The position numbers and the translations under genes were made by a program. A model generated the notes under the pieces. That model was not told the DNA's origin and did no database searches. It worked only from the letters and a program-made list of their open reading frames with translations. Below, piece after piece: positions 49,566-59,297 of a stretch of 64,000 bases of DNA. How positions within the stretch are numbered: the first letter of the stretch is position 1; every line of letters begins with the position of its first letter. Source of the stretch: Dyella halodurans (lineage in GTDB: Bacteria; Pseudomonadota; Gammaproteobacteria; Xanthomonadales; Rhodanobacteraceae). The stretch lies in assembly GCF_026283925.1 (NCBI RefSeq), contig NZ_JAPDPF010000003.1, forward strand, positions 186,001 to 250,000. Reading direction: 5' to 3'.

Positions 49566-50467
49566 CAGAAATAACCCTCCTGCTTCTTGCGCTCCATCGA
49601 CGCGCTGGCGTCATGGTCGATCACCCGCCCCTGGCGTTCGGAGCTGCGCGACGTGGCCATCTCGTCGATGATCTTGTCCAGGGTGTCGGCGCTGGACGCC
49701 ACCGCGCCGGTCAGCGGATAGCAACCCAGCGTGCGGAAGCGCACTTCGCGCATGGCGACCGTCTCGCCCTCGCGCAGGGTGAAGCGGTCGTCGTCGACCA
49801 TGATCAGCGCCCCATCGCGCTCCACCACCGGCCTCGGCTTGGCGAAATACAGCGGCACCACCGGAATGCCCTCCCGGCGGATGTAGTGCCACACGTCCAT
49901 CTCGGTCCAGTTGGACAGCGGAAACACGCGGACGCTTTCGCCCTTGTGGATCTGCGTGTTGTAGGTGTGCCAGAACTCCGGGCGCTGGCTCTTCGGGTCC
50001 CAGCGGTGCTGGGCATTGCGGAAGGAGAACACGCGCTCCTTGGCCCGCGACTTCTCCTCGTCGCGCCGCGCACCGCCGATGGCGGCGTCGAAGCGGTATT
50101 TGTCCAGCGCCTGCTTCAGGCCCACCGTCTTCATGACATCGGTGTGCACCGCCGAGCCGTGCACCAGCGGCGAAATACCCTGGCGCACGCCGTCTTCATT
50201 GATATGCACCAGCACTTCGACATCACCCGCGGCCGCCACCTGGTCGCGGAAGGCGATCATCTCGCGGAACTTCCAGGTCGTATCGACATGCAGCAGGGGC
50301 ATCGGCGGGCGCGCGGGATAGAACGCCTTGCGCAGCAAATGCAGCAGCACGGAGGAGTCCTTGCCGATGGAATAGAGCATGACCGGGCGCTCGAAAGCAG
50401 CCGCCGTCTCTCGAAAAATATGGATGCTCTCAGCCTCGAGTGCATCCAGATAGGACATGGGGGACAT
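49565..50467 (-). CDS. cysD: sulfate adenylyltransferase small subunit
   Basis: The 300-residue catalytic subunit of ATP sulfurylase forms APS from ATP and sulfate. It has the PP-loop motif [18 protein letters not shown] near residue 32, followed by [34 protein letters not shown] and [17 protein letters not shown], all diagnostic. Two in-frame ATGs (50467 and 50458) are possible starts. It is cotranscribed with cysNC and divergent from the Mla operon. It probably belongs to a CysB-type regulon, though I did not find a clear operator. Confidence 0.96.
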   Translation of the reverse strand: MSPMSYLDALEAESIHIFRETAAAFERPVMLYSIGKDSSVLLHLLRKAFYPARPPMPLLHVDTTWKFREMIAFRDQVAAAGDVEVLVHINEDGVRQGISPLVHGSAVHTDVMKTVGLKQALDKYRFDAAIGGARRDEEKSRAKERVFSFRNAQHRWDPKSQRPEFWHTYNTQIHKGESVRVFPLSNWTEMDVWHYIRREGIPVVPLYFAKPRPVVERDGALIMVDDDRFTLREGETVAMREVRFRTLGCYPLTGAVASSADTLDKIIDEMATSRSSERQGRVIDHDASASMERKKQEGYF

Positions 50468-50660
50468 AGATGGTTTCGCTGGCCTCTGGCTCGATCGCCC
50501 CGGGGTAGCGGCAGATCATCCGTGGAAATCTAGCGGAAGTCACCCGAAGGAACACGGTGAGCCGCCGCAGACGGCAGAAAAACGCGCTGGGACGATTCGC
50601 GCCTACCGGCGTGATCTTTTCGTCACCTCCCTGGCGCAACACTCGTTTAAGATCGGCCTC

Positions 50661-51809
50661 ATGAGCACATCGATGGCGACGGGAAGCGCACAACTCGATG
50701 CCACTGCGACGCCCCCCTGCCTGCGCGTTGCGGGCGACTGGACGCTGGTCCATTACGCCGATCTCGAGCGCGCCGTTGGCCTCATCAAGACGCCCCTGAG
50801 CGGTGATACCACCCTCGACCTGGACCAGCTCGGCTCGCTGGATACCGCCGGCGCCTCGTTGCTGGCCAGCCTGTTGGGCACGAGCCGGCTGGGCAATCTG
50901 GAGCGCGAAGCGCCGGGCATGCCGGCGGCCCGCCGCGCCCTGTTGCAAACCGTGGGCACGGCCCTGGCCGGCTACCGCGAGCCGACCCGCAAGACGCATA
51001 AGGGCAATACCATCACCGACCTGCTGGCGCGCATCGGCGCCTCGATGGAGGCGGTCTGGCGGCAGCAGCTTGCACTCCTGGGCTTCGTCGGGCTGACCTT
51101 GCAGACGCTGGCCCAGACCATCGGGCGACCACGTCGCTGGCGAGTCACCTCGCTGGCGGCGCATATCGAGCAGACCGGCCTGGATGCCGTGCCCATCATC
51201 GTCCTGCTCACCTTCATGGTGGGCGCCGTGGTGGCCTTCCTCGGCTCGACCATTCTGGCCGACTTCGGCGCGACCATTTATACGGTCAACCTGGTGGCGT
51301 TCTCCTTCATGCGCGAATTCGGCGTGCTGCTGACCGCGATCCTGATGGCCGGCCGCACCGCCAGCGCCTTCACGGCGCAGATCGGCTCGATGAAGGCAAA
51401 CGAAGAGATTGACGCGATTCGCGCGCTCGGTCTGGATCCGATGGAATTGCTGGTATTGCCGCGCGTGCTCGCGCTGCTGGTATCGCTGCCCATACTCGCA
51501 TTTCTGGCCACCATGGCCGGCATTCTTGGCGGTGGCGTGGTCTGCGCGCTGATCCTGGATATCTCGCCAATCATGTTCATCAACGTGCTCAAGACCAATA
51601 TTGGCGTCCAGCATTTCCTGGTGGGCATGGCCAAGGCGCCGGTGTTCGCCTTCCTGATCGCGGTGATCGGTTGCCTCGAAGGCTTCAAGGTCACCGGCAG
51701 CGCCGAATCGGTGGGCGAACACACTACTTCGAGCGTGGTGCAGTGCATCTTCGTGGTGATCCTCATCGATGCACTGGCCGCGCTGTTCTACATGGAGATG
51801 GGCTGGTGA
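50661..51809 (+). CDS. MlaE-type lipid ABC permease with N-terminal STAS domain
   Basis: The 382-residue protein has an N-terminal STAS-like domain (about 15-105: TLDLDQLGSLDTAGASLLASLL) and a C-terminal MlaE permease. The permease shows five or so helices and the motifs FLGSTILADFGA, FMREFGVLLTAILMAGRTASAFTAQIG and MKANEEIDAIRALGLDPMELL. In E. coli the STAS protein is MlaB, a separate subunit, so this gene looks like a MlaB-MlaE fusion. The start at 50661 is the ATG before the STAS domain. It overlaps the ATPase gene (GTGA) and starts a phospholipid-transport operon. Confidence 0.93.
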   Translation: MSTSMATGSAQLDATATPPCLRVAGDWTLVHYADLERAVGLIKTPLSGDTTLDLDQLGSLDTAGASLLASLLGTSRLGNLEREAPGMPAARRALLQTVGTALAGYREPTRKTHKGNTITDLLARIGASMEAVWRQQLALLGFVGLTLQTLAQTIGRPRRWRVTSLAAHIEQTGLDAVPIIVLLTFMVGAVVAFLGSTILADFGATIYTVNLVAFSFMREFGVLLTAILMAGRTASAFTAQIGSMKANEEIDAIRALGLDPMELLVLPRVLALLVSLPILAFLATMAGILGGGVVCALILDISPIMFINVLKTNIGVQHFLVGMAKAPVFAFLIAVIGCLEGFKVTGSAESVGEHTTSSVVQCIFVVILIDALAALFYMEMGW

Positions 51810-52618
51810 GCGCGGTAACGGCCAGGCCGCAGGACGAGGTGATCAAGGTGCGCAACCTGGTCAACCGCTTCGGCTCGCAGACCGTGCACGAACAGCTGGA
51901 CCTGGATGTTCGTCGCGGCGAGATTCTTGGCGTGGTCGGGGGCTCCGGCACCGGCAAGTCGGTCCTGTTGCGCAGCATCGTGGGCCTGCTTCGTCCCACC
52001 TCGGGGCAGGTGCAGGTGTTTGGCGAGGATCTGCTGAACCTGTCGCCCGAACGGCGCTCGCTGGTGGAACGTCGGTTCGGCGTGCTGTTCCAGAACGGCG
52101 CGTTGTTCTCTTCGCTCAACGTGGTCGAGAACGTCGCCATGCCGCTGATCGAGCATGCCGGCCTCGGCCGCCCCGATGCCCAGCAACTGGCCGGGGTCAA
52201 ACTCGCCCTGGCGGGCCTGCCGGCCGGCACCGAAACGAAGTATCCCGCGGAGCTGTCGGGCGGCATGGTGAAGCGCGCGGCGCTGGCGCGCTCGCTCTCG
52301 CTCGATCCGGAAATCCTGTTCCTGGACGAACCCACGGCCGGCCTGGACCCGATCAGCGCCGCCGCGTTCGACCAGCTGATCCTGACCCTGCGCGACGCGC
52401 TGGGGCTTACCGTGTTCCTGGTCACGCATGACCTGGACACGCTTTACACCACCTGCGACCGCGTCGCCGTGCTGTCGCAGAAAAAGGTGCTGGTGATTGG
52501 CCCCATCGACGAGGTTGCGAAGACCGACGACGCGTGGGTGCAATCCTATTTTCATGGTCCGCGTGGCCGCGCCGCCGAAGACGCGCGTGCCGCCGAGCTG
52601 TCGCACGAGGTGAAGTGA
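51806..52618 (+). CDS. ABC transporter ATP-binding protein of the Mla system
   Basis: The 270-residue ATPase (MlaF type) has Walker A GGSGTGKSVLLR, the signature LSGGMVKRAALARSLSLDPE and Walker B EILFLDEPTAGLDPISAAAF. It begins with a GTG that overlaps the permease stop. MlaF powers movement of phospholipids between the inner and outer membranes with MlaE and MlaD. The order mlaE-mlaF-mlaD-lipoprotein here lacks separate MlaB and MlaC genes. Confidence 0.94.
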   Translation: MSAVTARPQDEVIKVRNLVNRFGSQTVHEQLDLDVRRGEILGVVGGSGTGKSVLLRSIVGLLRPTSGQVQVFGEDLLNLSPERRSLVERRFGVLFQNGALFSSLNVVENVAMPLIEHAGLGRPDAQQLAGVKLALAGLPAGTETKYPAELSGGMVKRAALARSLSLDPEILFLDEPTAGLDPISAAAFDQLILTLRDALGLTVFLVTHDLDTLYTTCDRVAVLSQKKVLVIGPIDEVAKTDDAWVQSYFHGPRGRAAEDARAAELSHEVK

Positions 52619-52619
52619 T

Positions 52620-53558
52620 ATGGAAACGCGAGCCCATCACGTACTCATCGGCCTGTTCACGGTAATCGTGGTGGCCGCGGCCCTGTTGTTCGCGCTATGG
52701 CTGGCCAGGTCCAGCTCCGACCGCCAGTTCACCCAGGTGCAAATCGTCTTCCAGGAAGCCGTGACCGGCCTCTCGCAAGGCAGCGCCGTGGAAATGAATG
52801 GCATCCGCGTCGGCGAAGTCACCCAGCTCAGGCTCGACCCCGCGGACCCACGCAGGGTGCTTGCACGTGTCCGCCTCGGTGCGGACACCCCAATGCACCA
52901 GGACACCCGCGCCGTGCTGGCGCTGACCGGCGTTACCGGTCTCTCGATCATCCAGCTCAGCGGCGGTACGCCGGGGAGTGCGCCTCTGCTGGGGCGTCAA
53001 GGAAACCTGCCAACGATCGTGGCCGACCCGTCGCCACTTGCCCGCCTCCGCGCCGGGGGCGGCGACCTTTTGGTCAGCATCAATGAAGTCGTCGACCGCG
53101 CCACCGAACTGTTGTCACCAAAGAACATCGAGCACATCAACCAGACGCTCGATCACCTGGACAAGGTGACCGGCGCCTTCGCCGACCAGCACGACGACAT
53201 TCGCCAAATGGTGCAGCAGCTGGCCCAGGCGAGCAAACAAGCGAACGCGACGCTGGCGCAGACGGACCAGCTGGTACGCAATGCGAACGGCCTGGTCGAC
53301 AACCAGGCACGCGCCACCCTGGACAGCGCGCAGAAGACGATGGCCTCGCTGCAGAGCTCCTCCGCCACCATCGACCAGTTGCTCAACGACAACCGCGCCG
53401 CCGTCAATGGCGGCCTGCAAGGCCTTAGCGAGCTTGGCCCGGCGATTCGCGAACTGCGCGATGCGGCCGGCACCATGCGCGGCATCTCGAGCCGCCTCGA
53501 CGACAACCCGGCGCGCTTCCTGCTAGGCCGCGACCGCAGCAAGGAGTTCGTGCCATGA
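52620..53558 (+). CDS. MlaD family MCE lipid-binding protein
   Basis: The 312-residue protein has one N-terminal membrane anchor (LIGLFTVIVVAAALLFALWL) and an MCE domain (about 40-115: VQIVFQEAVTGLSQGSAVEMNGIRVGEV, then ALTGVTGLSIIQLSGG). A long helical, Gln-rich tail (about 150-290) is consistent with oligomerisation as in PqiB/YebT-type or plant TGD2-like proteins. It is longer than E. coli MlaD (about 180). The start codon shares the last base of the ATPase stop region. It would form the hexameric lipid channel on the periplasmic side. Confidence 0.93.
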   Translation: METRAHHVLIGLFTVIVVAAALLFALWLARSSSDRQFTQVQIVFQEAVTGLSQGSAVEMNGIRVGEVTQLRLDPADPRRVLARVRLGADTPMHQDTRAVLALTGVTGLSIIQLSGGTPGSAPLLGRQGNLPTIVADPSPLARLRAGGGDLLVSINEVVDRATELLSPKNIEHINQTLDHLDKVTGAFADQHDDIRQMVQQLAQASKQANATLAQTDQLVRNANGLVDNQARATLDSAQKTMASLQSSSATIDQLLNDNRAAVNGGLQGLSELGPAIRELRDAAGTMRGISSRLDDNPARFLLGRDRSKEFVP

Positions 53559-54178
53559 GGTTTTTCGCCCGCTTTGCGCCCGCGTCGATGGCCATCCTGT
53601 TGCTTGGCGCGTGCTCGATCTTCCCCAAGCCGGAACCCCAGGAGACCTACCGCCTGCCGGTCACGGCCCTGCCCCGCGCCGATGCCCAGCCGGTCAACTG
53701 GTCATTGCGCGTCGATACGCCGCAGGGCGGGCGCATGATCGACAGCGCGCGCATCGTCGTGCTGCCGCAAGGCGACGTCGTCACCGTATACCGGGGCGCT
53801 CGCTGGAGCGACCCCGCGACGACCTTGATACGCAATCGCCTGGTCGACGCCTTTCGCGATGACGGGCGCGTTGCCGCGGTCAGCAGCGATGATTCGAGCA
53901 TACAAGCCGACTACATCCTGACCGGCGACATGCGCGCGTTTCAGTCCGAGTACCAGGGTGACCATCCCGTGGTGGTGATCCGCTTCGATGCGCGCCTGAT
54001 CAGCAATGCCGGCCTGCGCATCATCGCCACGCACCGCTTCGAGATCACCCAGCCGGTGAACGGCTCGGCGGTACCGCAGGTGGTGACTGCCTTTGGCCAG
54101 GCCAGCGATGCGCTGGCGGCGCAACTGGTGTCATGGACCTTGCAGCAACCCGCGCGCAACCGGCAGGCCAGCAACTGA
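53555..54178 (+). CDS. ABC-type transport auxiliary lipoprotein (PqiC-like)
   Basis: The 207-residue lipoprotein has the lipobox LLLGAC (signal peptidase II cleavage before Cys20), then the auxiliary lipoprotein domain with ETYRLPVTALP, RIVVLPQGDVVTVYRGARWSDP and the C-terminal VVTAFGQASDALAAQLVSW. This family (PqiC) couples MCE systems to the outer membrane. It overlaps MlaD by ATGA and ends the operon, filling the place of MlaA/MlaC, which are absent here. It converges with the AlkB gene with only 2 bases between. Confidence 0.9.
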   Translation: MRFFARFAPASMAILLLGACSIFPKPEPQETYRLPVTALPRADAQPVNWSLRVDTPQGGRMIDSARIVVLPQGDVVTVYRGARWSDPATTLIRNRLVDAFRDDGRVAAVSSDDSSIQADYILTGDMRAFQSEYQGDHPVVVIRFDARLISNAGLRIIATHRFEITQPVNGSAVPQVVTAFGQASDALAAQLVSWTLQQPARNRQASN

Positions 54179-54180
54179 CG

Positions 54181-54852
54181 TCAGCCGCCCGCGGCCGTCG
54201 CGGTCGCATGCACCTGACGAAAGGTGAGATTGATCCGCGGCCCGACTGCGGCGGTCGTCTTCGGCAGGTCGTGCACATACAGATGCTGGGTGTCGCCGGC
54301 CATGCGCAGCAGGCTGCCGTGACCCAGCTCGATCACATGCACCTGACGCTTGCCTTCGCCGCGTTTGGCGCGCAAGCGGAACCGGCGCACCGCGCCCAGG
54401 CTCAGTGAGGCAATCACCGGCTGCCGGCCCAACTCCGGCTCGTCGTCGCTGTGCCAGCCCATTGAATCCCGGCCATCGCGATAAAGGTTTGCCAGCACGC
54501 TGTTGAAGCGCGTCGCACAGGCCGCTTCCACCCTGGCACGCAACGCCATCAGCGTCGGAGTCCATGGATGCGGTTCAAAGCGCGTGCGCGAATAGACGTA
54601 GGTGGCGTCCGCGTCGCCGATCCAGCAACTCAGGCGGGGCGACTCGACCTCGCGACCGTAGATGCGAATCCGATGAACCTCCCAGGCGATGCTCGCCATC
54701 AGATCGACGAACAGCTCATCCGCTGCGGCCGGCGCCAGCCACGATGGCCAAAGCGATAGTTCGGCGCCTGGCAGCGGCAGTGGCTGCCAGCGAGCCGAGG
54801 AAGGCGTTTCAAACAGACTCACCCGAACATCTCCCTGCGCGCGCCCACTCAC
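54181..54852 (-). CDS. AlkB-type 2-oxoglutarate/Fe(II) dioxygenase
   Basis: The 223-residue protein has the AlkB fold with Fe ligands in MGWHSDDEPELG and the 2-oxoglutarate Arg in RINLTFRQV, and the sheet motif VIASLSLGAVRRFRLR. The family repairs alkylated bases or modifies RNA/protein. It begins with a GTG at 54852, since no ATG is near. It lies 3 bases after the amidase gene upstream on the same strand, so cotranscription is likely. It converges with the Mla lipoprotein gene. Confidence 0.9.
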   Translation of the reverse strand: MSGRAQGDVRVSLFETPSSARWQPLPLPGAELSLWPSWLAPAAADELFVDLMASIAWEVHRIRIYGREVESPRLSCWIGDADATYVYSRTRFEPHPWTPTLMALRARVEAACATRFNSVLANLYRDGRDSMGWHSDDEPELGRQPVIASLSLGAVRRFRLRAKRGEGKRQVHVIELGHGSLLRMAGDTQHLYVHDLPKTTAAVGPRINLTFRQVHATATAAGG

Positions 54853-54855
54853 CGG

Positions 54856-56253
54856 TCAGGCAATCGCCGGATACGCGGGCTCGACATCCAGCGTGGAGGC
54901 GCACACCGAAGCCAGCTCCAACAGGCGCAGATCGGAGCCCCGCGCGCCCACCAGCTGCAGGCCGATCGGCATGCCGTTGGGCAGGTAGCCCATCGGGATG
55001 CTCACCGCGGGGCAGCCGGCCAGGCTGGCGAAGCTGGTGAGGTCGGCCTGCGAGTCCGGCACCGGACCATCCAGCGGGAACGCACCCTGCGGCGTGGTCG
55101 GCAAGACCAGCACGTCGATCTGCGCGAACAGGCGACGCATCTTGAGGGTAGCCGCATCCAGCACGCGATCGGCAGCGGCGTAATCCGCCGCGGTCTTGGC
55201 AGCGGCATAGCCCAGCAGGCGACGAAAATGTTCGGAGACACGATGGTCGGTGTCGGCAAGATCGTCGGCGAAGGTGCCAAGCATCTCCGCCTCCATCAAC
55301 AGCAGGCCGGCGCGCCGGGTACGCGCGAAATCCCAGTCGGAGAAATCGACGGTGCGGCGCTCGCCCAGCTCTCGTGGCCATTTCGCCAGTGTCGCCTCGA
55401 AGACTTCGATCACCTCGGGCTGCACGCCAAGCCCGGCCAGATTCGGCAACAGGCCCGCGCGCAGCTTGCCCGGCTCCCAGTCCGGCGGCGACAGCGCCAC
55501 GCGGCGGCGACGCGAGCGCGCGTCGTCGGCGTCATAGCCCGCCAGCACCTGCAGCAGCACGGTGAGGTCGTCTGCGCTGCGCGCGAGCAAGCCTACCGTA
55601 TCCAGCCGCCGCGCCGCCGGCACGACGCCGCGCGCGGAAATTTCACCGTGGGTCGGCTTGATCGCGTACACGCCGCAATAGCTAGCCGGGATGCGGATCG
55701 AGCCCAGGCTGTCCGAACCCACGGCGGCCACCGCCAGGCCTGCAGCCACAGCGGCCGCAGCACCGCCCGATGAGCCGCCAGCGGTATAGCCGTGACGATG
55801 AGGGTTATGCGTCGGCCCATAGTGAGGGTTGTCCGTGACCGCCCCCAGCGCCCCTTCATCCATATTGGTCTTGCCGACCAGAAGCGCGCCGGAAGCGCGC
55901 AGCCGCGCCACCACGTGGGCATCCTCCGTCACCGGCTTCAAGCGACCAGCCAGCCCTGCGTGGGTGGGCCATCCCGCGATGTCGAAATTGTCCTTGAGCG
56001 CCACCGGCAGGCCGTCGAGCCTGCCGATGACCCCGTCGCGTCGGCGATGCTGCGCCGCCAGGGCCTGCTCTTGCAGCATCGCTGGACTCAGGCTGACGTA
56101 AGCATTGAGCTGGGGATTGATTCGCTCGATCGCCTCCTGATAGACCTCGGCCAGCGTCTGCGGCTGCACCCGCTCCGCGGCCAGCCAATGCAGCAGCTGG
56201 CACATGGTGGCCCGACGAAGGTCGAGATCGCTGATCGGGGGCTGCTGACTCAT
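54856..56253 (-). CDS. amidase (amidase signature family)
   Basis: The 465-residue enzyme has the Ser-cisSer-Lys triad of the amidase signature family: K87 in VALKDNFD, S161 in AGGSSGGAAAAV and S185 in SDSLGSIRIPAS. The rest of the fold matches the GatA/AtzF group. GatA itself is unlikely because no gatB or gatC is beside it; AtzE/AtzF-like or other amidase function is more probable. The substrate is unknown. It begins near the divergent ETF-QO gene. Confidence 0.9.
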   Translation of the reverse strand: MSQQPPISDLDLRRATMCQLLHWLAAERVQPQTLAEVYQEAIERINPQLNAYVSLSPAMLQEQALAAQHRRRDGVIGRLDGLPVALKDNFDIAGWPTHAGLAGRLKPVTEDAHVVARLRASGALLVGKTNMDEGALGAVTDNPHYGPTHNPHRHGYTAGGSSGGAAAAVAAGLAVAAVGSDSLGSIRIPASYCGVYAIKPTHGEISARGVVPAARRLDTVGLLARSADDLTVLLQVLAGYDADDARSRRRRVALSPPDWEPGKLRAGLLPNLAGLGVQPEVIEVFEATLAKWPRELGERRTVDFSDWDFARTRRAGLLLMEAEMLGTFADDLADTDHRVSEHFRRLLGYAAAKTAADYAAADRVLDAATLKMRRLFAQIDVLVLPTTPQGAFPLDGPVPDSQADLTSFASLAGCPAVSIPMGYLPNGMPIGLQLVGARGSDLRLLELASVCASTLDVEPAYPAIA

Positions 56254-56424
56254 GGTCTCGTCCTTGGCGCTGGCTGCAGTGGATTATCCCCTTCGTTGAT
56301 GAAGGGTTTGCAAGGATCTGACCCGCGCCGTTGCCCGGCACGGCCCGAACCCGGAGAATGACGGATTGCCCGTTCCGTACGCCATGGAACGGTTTTGTGC
56401 CGCAGCAGACAGAGGGAGCCCGCC

Positions 56425-58026
56425 ATGAGCGAACGCGAAACCATGGAATACGACGTCATTGTGGTCGGCGCTGGCCCCGCAGGCCTCTCGTTCGCCATTC
56501 GCCTGAAGCAGCTCAAGCCCGAAATAAGCGTGTGCGTGATCGAGAAAGCCTCGACCATCGGCGCGCAAATCCTCTCCGGCGCGGTGATCGAGCCGCAGCC
56601 GCTGGACGCGCTGCTGCCAGGTTGGCGCGACAATCCGCCGCCCATCTGCGTGCCGGCCGGCGAGGACGAGTTCTGGCTGCTCAGCAAGACCGGCGCGCGC
56701 AAGCTGCCGGTGCCGCCGGGCATGAACAACCATGGCAACTTCATCGTATCCCTGGGCGCCATGTGCGCCTGGATGGCGCCGCAGGCCGAGGCGCTGGGCG
56801 TGGACGTGTTCCCTGGTTTCGCTGCTGCGGACAACATTTACAACGACGACGGCTCGGTCGCCGGCGTACGCATCGGTGACATGGGCGTGGCCAAGGACGG
56901 TTCGCACAAGCCCGGTTACACCGAGGGCATCGACATCAAGGCTAAGGTCACCGTGCTCGCCGAAGGCGCGCGTGGCAGCCTGACCAAGCAGCTGATCAAG
57001 CGCTTCAAGCTGGACCAGGACAGTGACCCGCAGGGTTACTCCATCGGCATCAAGGAGCTGTGGCAGCTTCCCGCCGGACGCGTCACGCCGGGCAAGATCG
57101 TGCACAGCTTCGGCTGGCCGGCCGACAGCCACACCTATGGCGGCAGCTTCCTCTATCACTTGGATAAGGATCGGGTCGCGCTCGGCTACGTCAGCGGCCT
57201 CGACTACACCGACCCCAACTACCAGCCGTGGGAAGCGTTCCAGCAGTGGAAGAACCACCCGGCGGTGAAGGCGCTGCTGGAAGGCGGCACCATTCTTTCG
57301 GCAGGCGCACGCGCCATCGTCACTGGCGGCTACCAGTCGCTGCCGAAGCTGGAGATGCCCGGCGCCTTGCTGATCGGCGACACCGCCGGCCTGCTCAACG
57401 TGCCCAAGATCAAGGGTACGCACCAGGCCATCAAGAGCGGCATGCTCGCTGCCGAGCACCTGGCCGCCACCGATCTCGATCCCGCCGGTTTCGACGCCAA
57501 GTTGCGCGCTTCCGACGTGATGGCCGAGCTCAAGCAGGTGCGCAACATCAAGCCCGCCTTCAAGAAGGGCCTGTGGTTCGGCATGCTCAATGCGGCGTGG
57601 GAGACGGTGACCCGTGGTGCCTCGCCGTGGACCCTCAAGAACAAGGCCGACTGGTCCTCGCTGCACAAGCTGGGCGAGTGCGAGGAGCCCAAGCGCGACT
57701 ACGTCCAGCGCGAACTCGCGCCACGCGATCGCCTCGCCGCCGTGTATTTCGCCGCCACCGAACACGACGAGGACCAGCCCGTCCACCTGCACGTGGCCGA
57801 CACGTCGGTGTGCGTGACCAAATGCGCGGTGGAATACGGCAACCCTTGCACCCGCTTCTGTCCGGCCGGCGTCTACGAGATCGTCGACGATGAAGCAGGC
57901 AAGCGCCTGCAGATCAACGCCGCCAACTGCGTGCACTGCAAAACCTGCGATATCAAGGACCCGTACGAAATCATCACCTGGGTGACGCCTGAGGGCGGGT
58001 CCGGGCCCAATTATCAGAGTCTTTGA
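56425..58026 (+). CDS. electron transfer flavoprotein-ubiquinone oxidoreductase
   Basis: The 533-residue enzyme passes electrons from ETF to ubiquinone. The N-terminal FAD site is DVIVVGAGPAGLSFAIRL. The middle has IGDTAGLLNVPKIKGTHQAIKSG, and the C-terminus carries the [4Fe-4S] cysteines in NPCTRFCPAGVYE and AANCVHCKTCDIKDPYE. Length fits ETF-QO. The ATG at 56425 follows GAGGGAG. It links beta-oxidation (including FadE in this window) to the respiratory chain. It shares its stop with the start of the glycosyltransferase operon, perhaps by chance. Confidence 0.96.
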   Translation: MSERETMEYDVIVVGAGPAGLSFAIRLKQLKPEISVCVIEKASTIGAQILSGAVIEPQPLDALLPGWRDNPPPICVPAGEDEFWLLSKTGARKLPVPPGMNNHGNFIVSLGAMCAWMAPQAEALGVDVFPGFAAADNIYNDDGSVAGVRIGDMGVAKDGSHKPGYTEGIDIKAKVTVLAEGARGSLTKQLIKRFKLDQDSDPQGYSIGIKELWQLPAGRVTPGKIVHSFGWPADSHTYGGSFLYHLDKDRVALGYVSGLDYTDPNYQPWEAFQQWKNHPAVKALLEGGTILSAGARAIVTGGYQSLPKLEMPGALLIGDTAGLLNVPKIKGTHQAIKSGMLAAEHLAATDLDPAGFDAKLRASDVMAELKQVRNIKPAFKKGLWFGMLNAAWETVTRGASPWTLKNKADWSSLHKLGECEEPKRDYVQRELAPRDRLAAVYFAATEHDEDQPVHLHVADTSVCVTKCAVEYGNPCTRFCPAGVYEIVDDEAGKRLQINAANCVHCKTCDIKDPYEIITWVTPEGGSGPNYQSL

Positions 58027-59297
58027 TGGATATTGGTTGGCGGTTGCGGCGTATCGGCCATCTGGCGCGGCGCCTGAAAGGCAGCATCGCGATCCGGGGC
58101 TGGCGCGGGACCTTGCGCCGGGCAATGCGTGATCGCCGCACAGATGCCTCCATCGCCCTCCATGACGTCCCTTCGGTTGCTCTCCGTGCGCCGGCCGAGG
58201 GCCGCCCTCCACGAAGGATCCTCGTGGTGGAGACGATGACACCCGATCCAACGCGCGACTCCGGCTCGATGCGCCTGTGCCACATATTCGAATTGCTCAA
58301 TGCTGACGGTTGGTACGTCGACTTCATCGCGGACGATGATGACGCGACGCCGCGCGACCTCGCACGGCTCGCGGCCCTGGGTGTGCGGGTACATCGCAGC
58401 AGCCCCGCATCCTGGATGCGGCACCACGGAGCCACGATAAACGCCGTCATGCTGTGCCGCCTGCCGGTGGCCGACCAATATCTGACGCTCGCTCGCCAGC
58501 TGGCACCACAGGCACGCGTGGTTTTCGATACCGTCGATCTGCATTACATACGAGAGCAGCGCGCCGCTGCACTTACATCAAATCCGGCGCTTGCCCGCCA
58601 CGCCAAACGTTCACGCCGCCGCGAGTTGGCCATGGTTGCACGCGCTGACGTGACTCTCGTCGTGAGCGCCGATGAACGTGACATCCTCGCGAATGAGGCG
58701 GCGCGCTCGCGCGTGGAACTGGTCAGCAATATTCATGACGTCGTTGGCCGCGCGGAACCATTCGCATCGCGCAGCGGGCTGCTTTTCGTCGGAGGCTTCG
58801 GACACCCGCCGAACGAGGACGCCGTACGCTGGTTCGCTGCACACGTGTTACCGCTGGTGCGAGCACTCGATCCATCGATCATCCTCCATGTGGTAGGTGA
58901 CATCGACGACCTTACGCGTCGCGCCATCGAGCGGGATGGCATGATCGTACATGGCCGAGTGGAAGACCTCGCCCCCCTGCTCGCCCAAGCGAGGATTTCG
59001 GTGGCACCGCTGCGCTTCGGCGCGGGAGTGAAAGGGAAAGTCAACCAGGCGATGAGCCATGGCTTGCCGGTAGTCGTCACAACCCTGGCCGCCGAGGGCA
59101 TGTATCTGCACGATGGCGTGGATGCCTTGATCGAGGACGATGCGACCGCGATGGCCGAAGCTATCGATCGCATCTATCACGACGAAGCCCTGTGGGTCCG
59201 GCTATCCGATGCGGGCCTCGACAACGTTCGTCGCCACTTTTCCACTGACTGCGCACGCGAGGCACTGCGCCGAGCACTGGACGAGCCAATCGTATGA
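58026..59297 (+). CDS. glycosyltransferase (GT4-like)
   Basis: The 423-residue protein has two Rossmann-like halves. The C-terminal half shows LLFVGGFGHPPNEDAVRWF, GDIDDLTRRAIERDG, and ISVAPLRFGAGVKGKVNQAMS, which is the donor-binding pattern of GT group 1/GT4 enzymes. The N-terminal half begins with a basic amphipathic region that may associate with the membrane. It is the first gene of a chain of coupled genes (stop-start overlaps) leading to 62319, probably for a surface polysaccharide such as O-antigen. Donor and linkage are unknown. Confidence 0.88.
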   Translation: MDIGWRLRRIGHLARRLKGSIAIRGWRGTLRRAMRDRRTDASIALHDVPSVALRAPAEGRPPRRILVVETMTPDPTRDSGSMRLCHIFELLNADGWYVDFIADDDDATPRDLARLAALGVRVHRSSPASWMRHHGATINAVMLCRLPVADQYLTLARQLAPQARVVFDTVDLHYIREQRAAALTSNPALARHAKRSRRRELAMVARADVTLVVSADERDILANEAARSRVELVSNIHDVVGRAEPFASRSGLLFVGGFGHPPNEDAVRWFAAHVLPLVRALDPSIILHVVGDIDDLTRRAIERDGMIVHGRVEDLAPLLAQARISVAPLRFGAGVKGKVNQAMSHGLPVVVTTLAAEGMYLHDGVDALIEDDATAMAEAIDRIYHDEALWVRLSDAGLDNVRRHFSTDCAREALRRALDEPIV

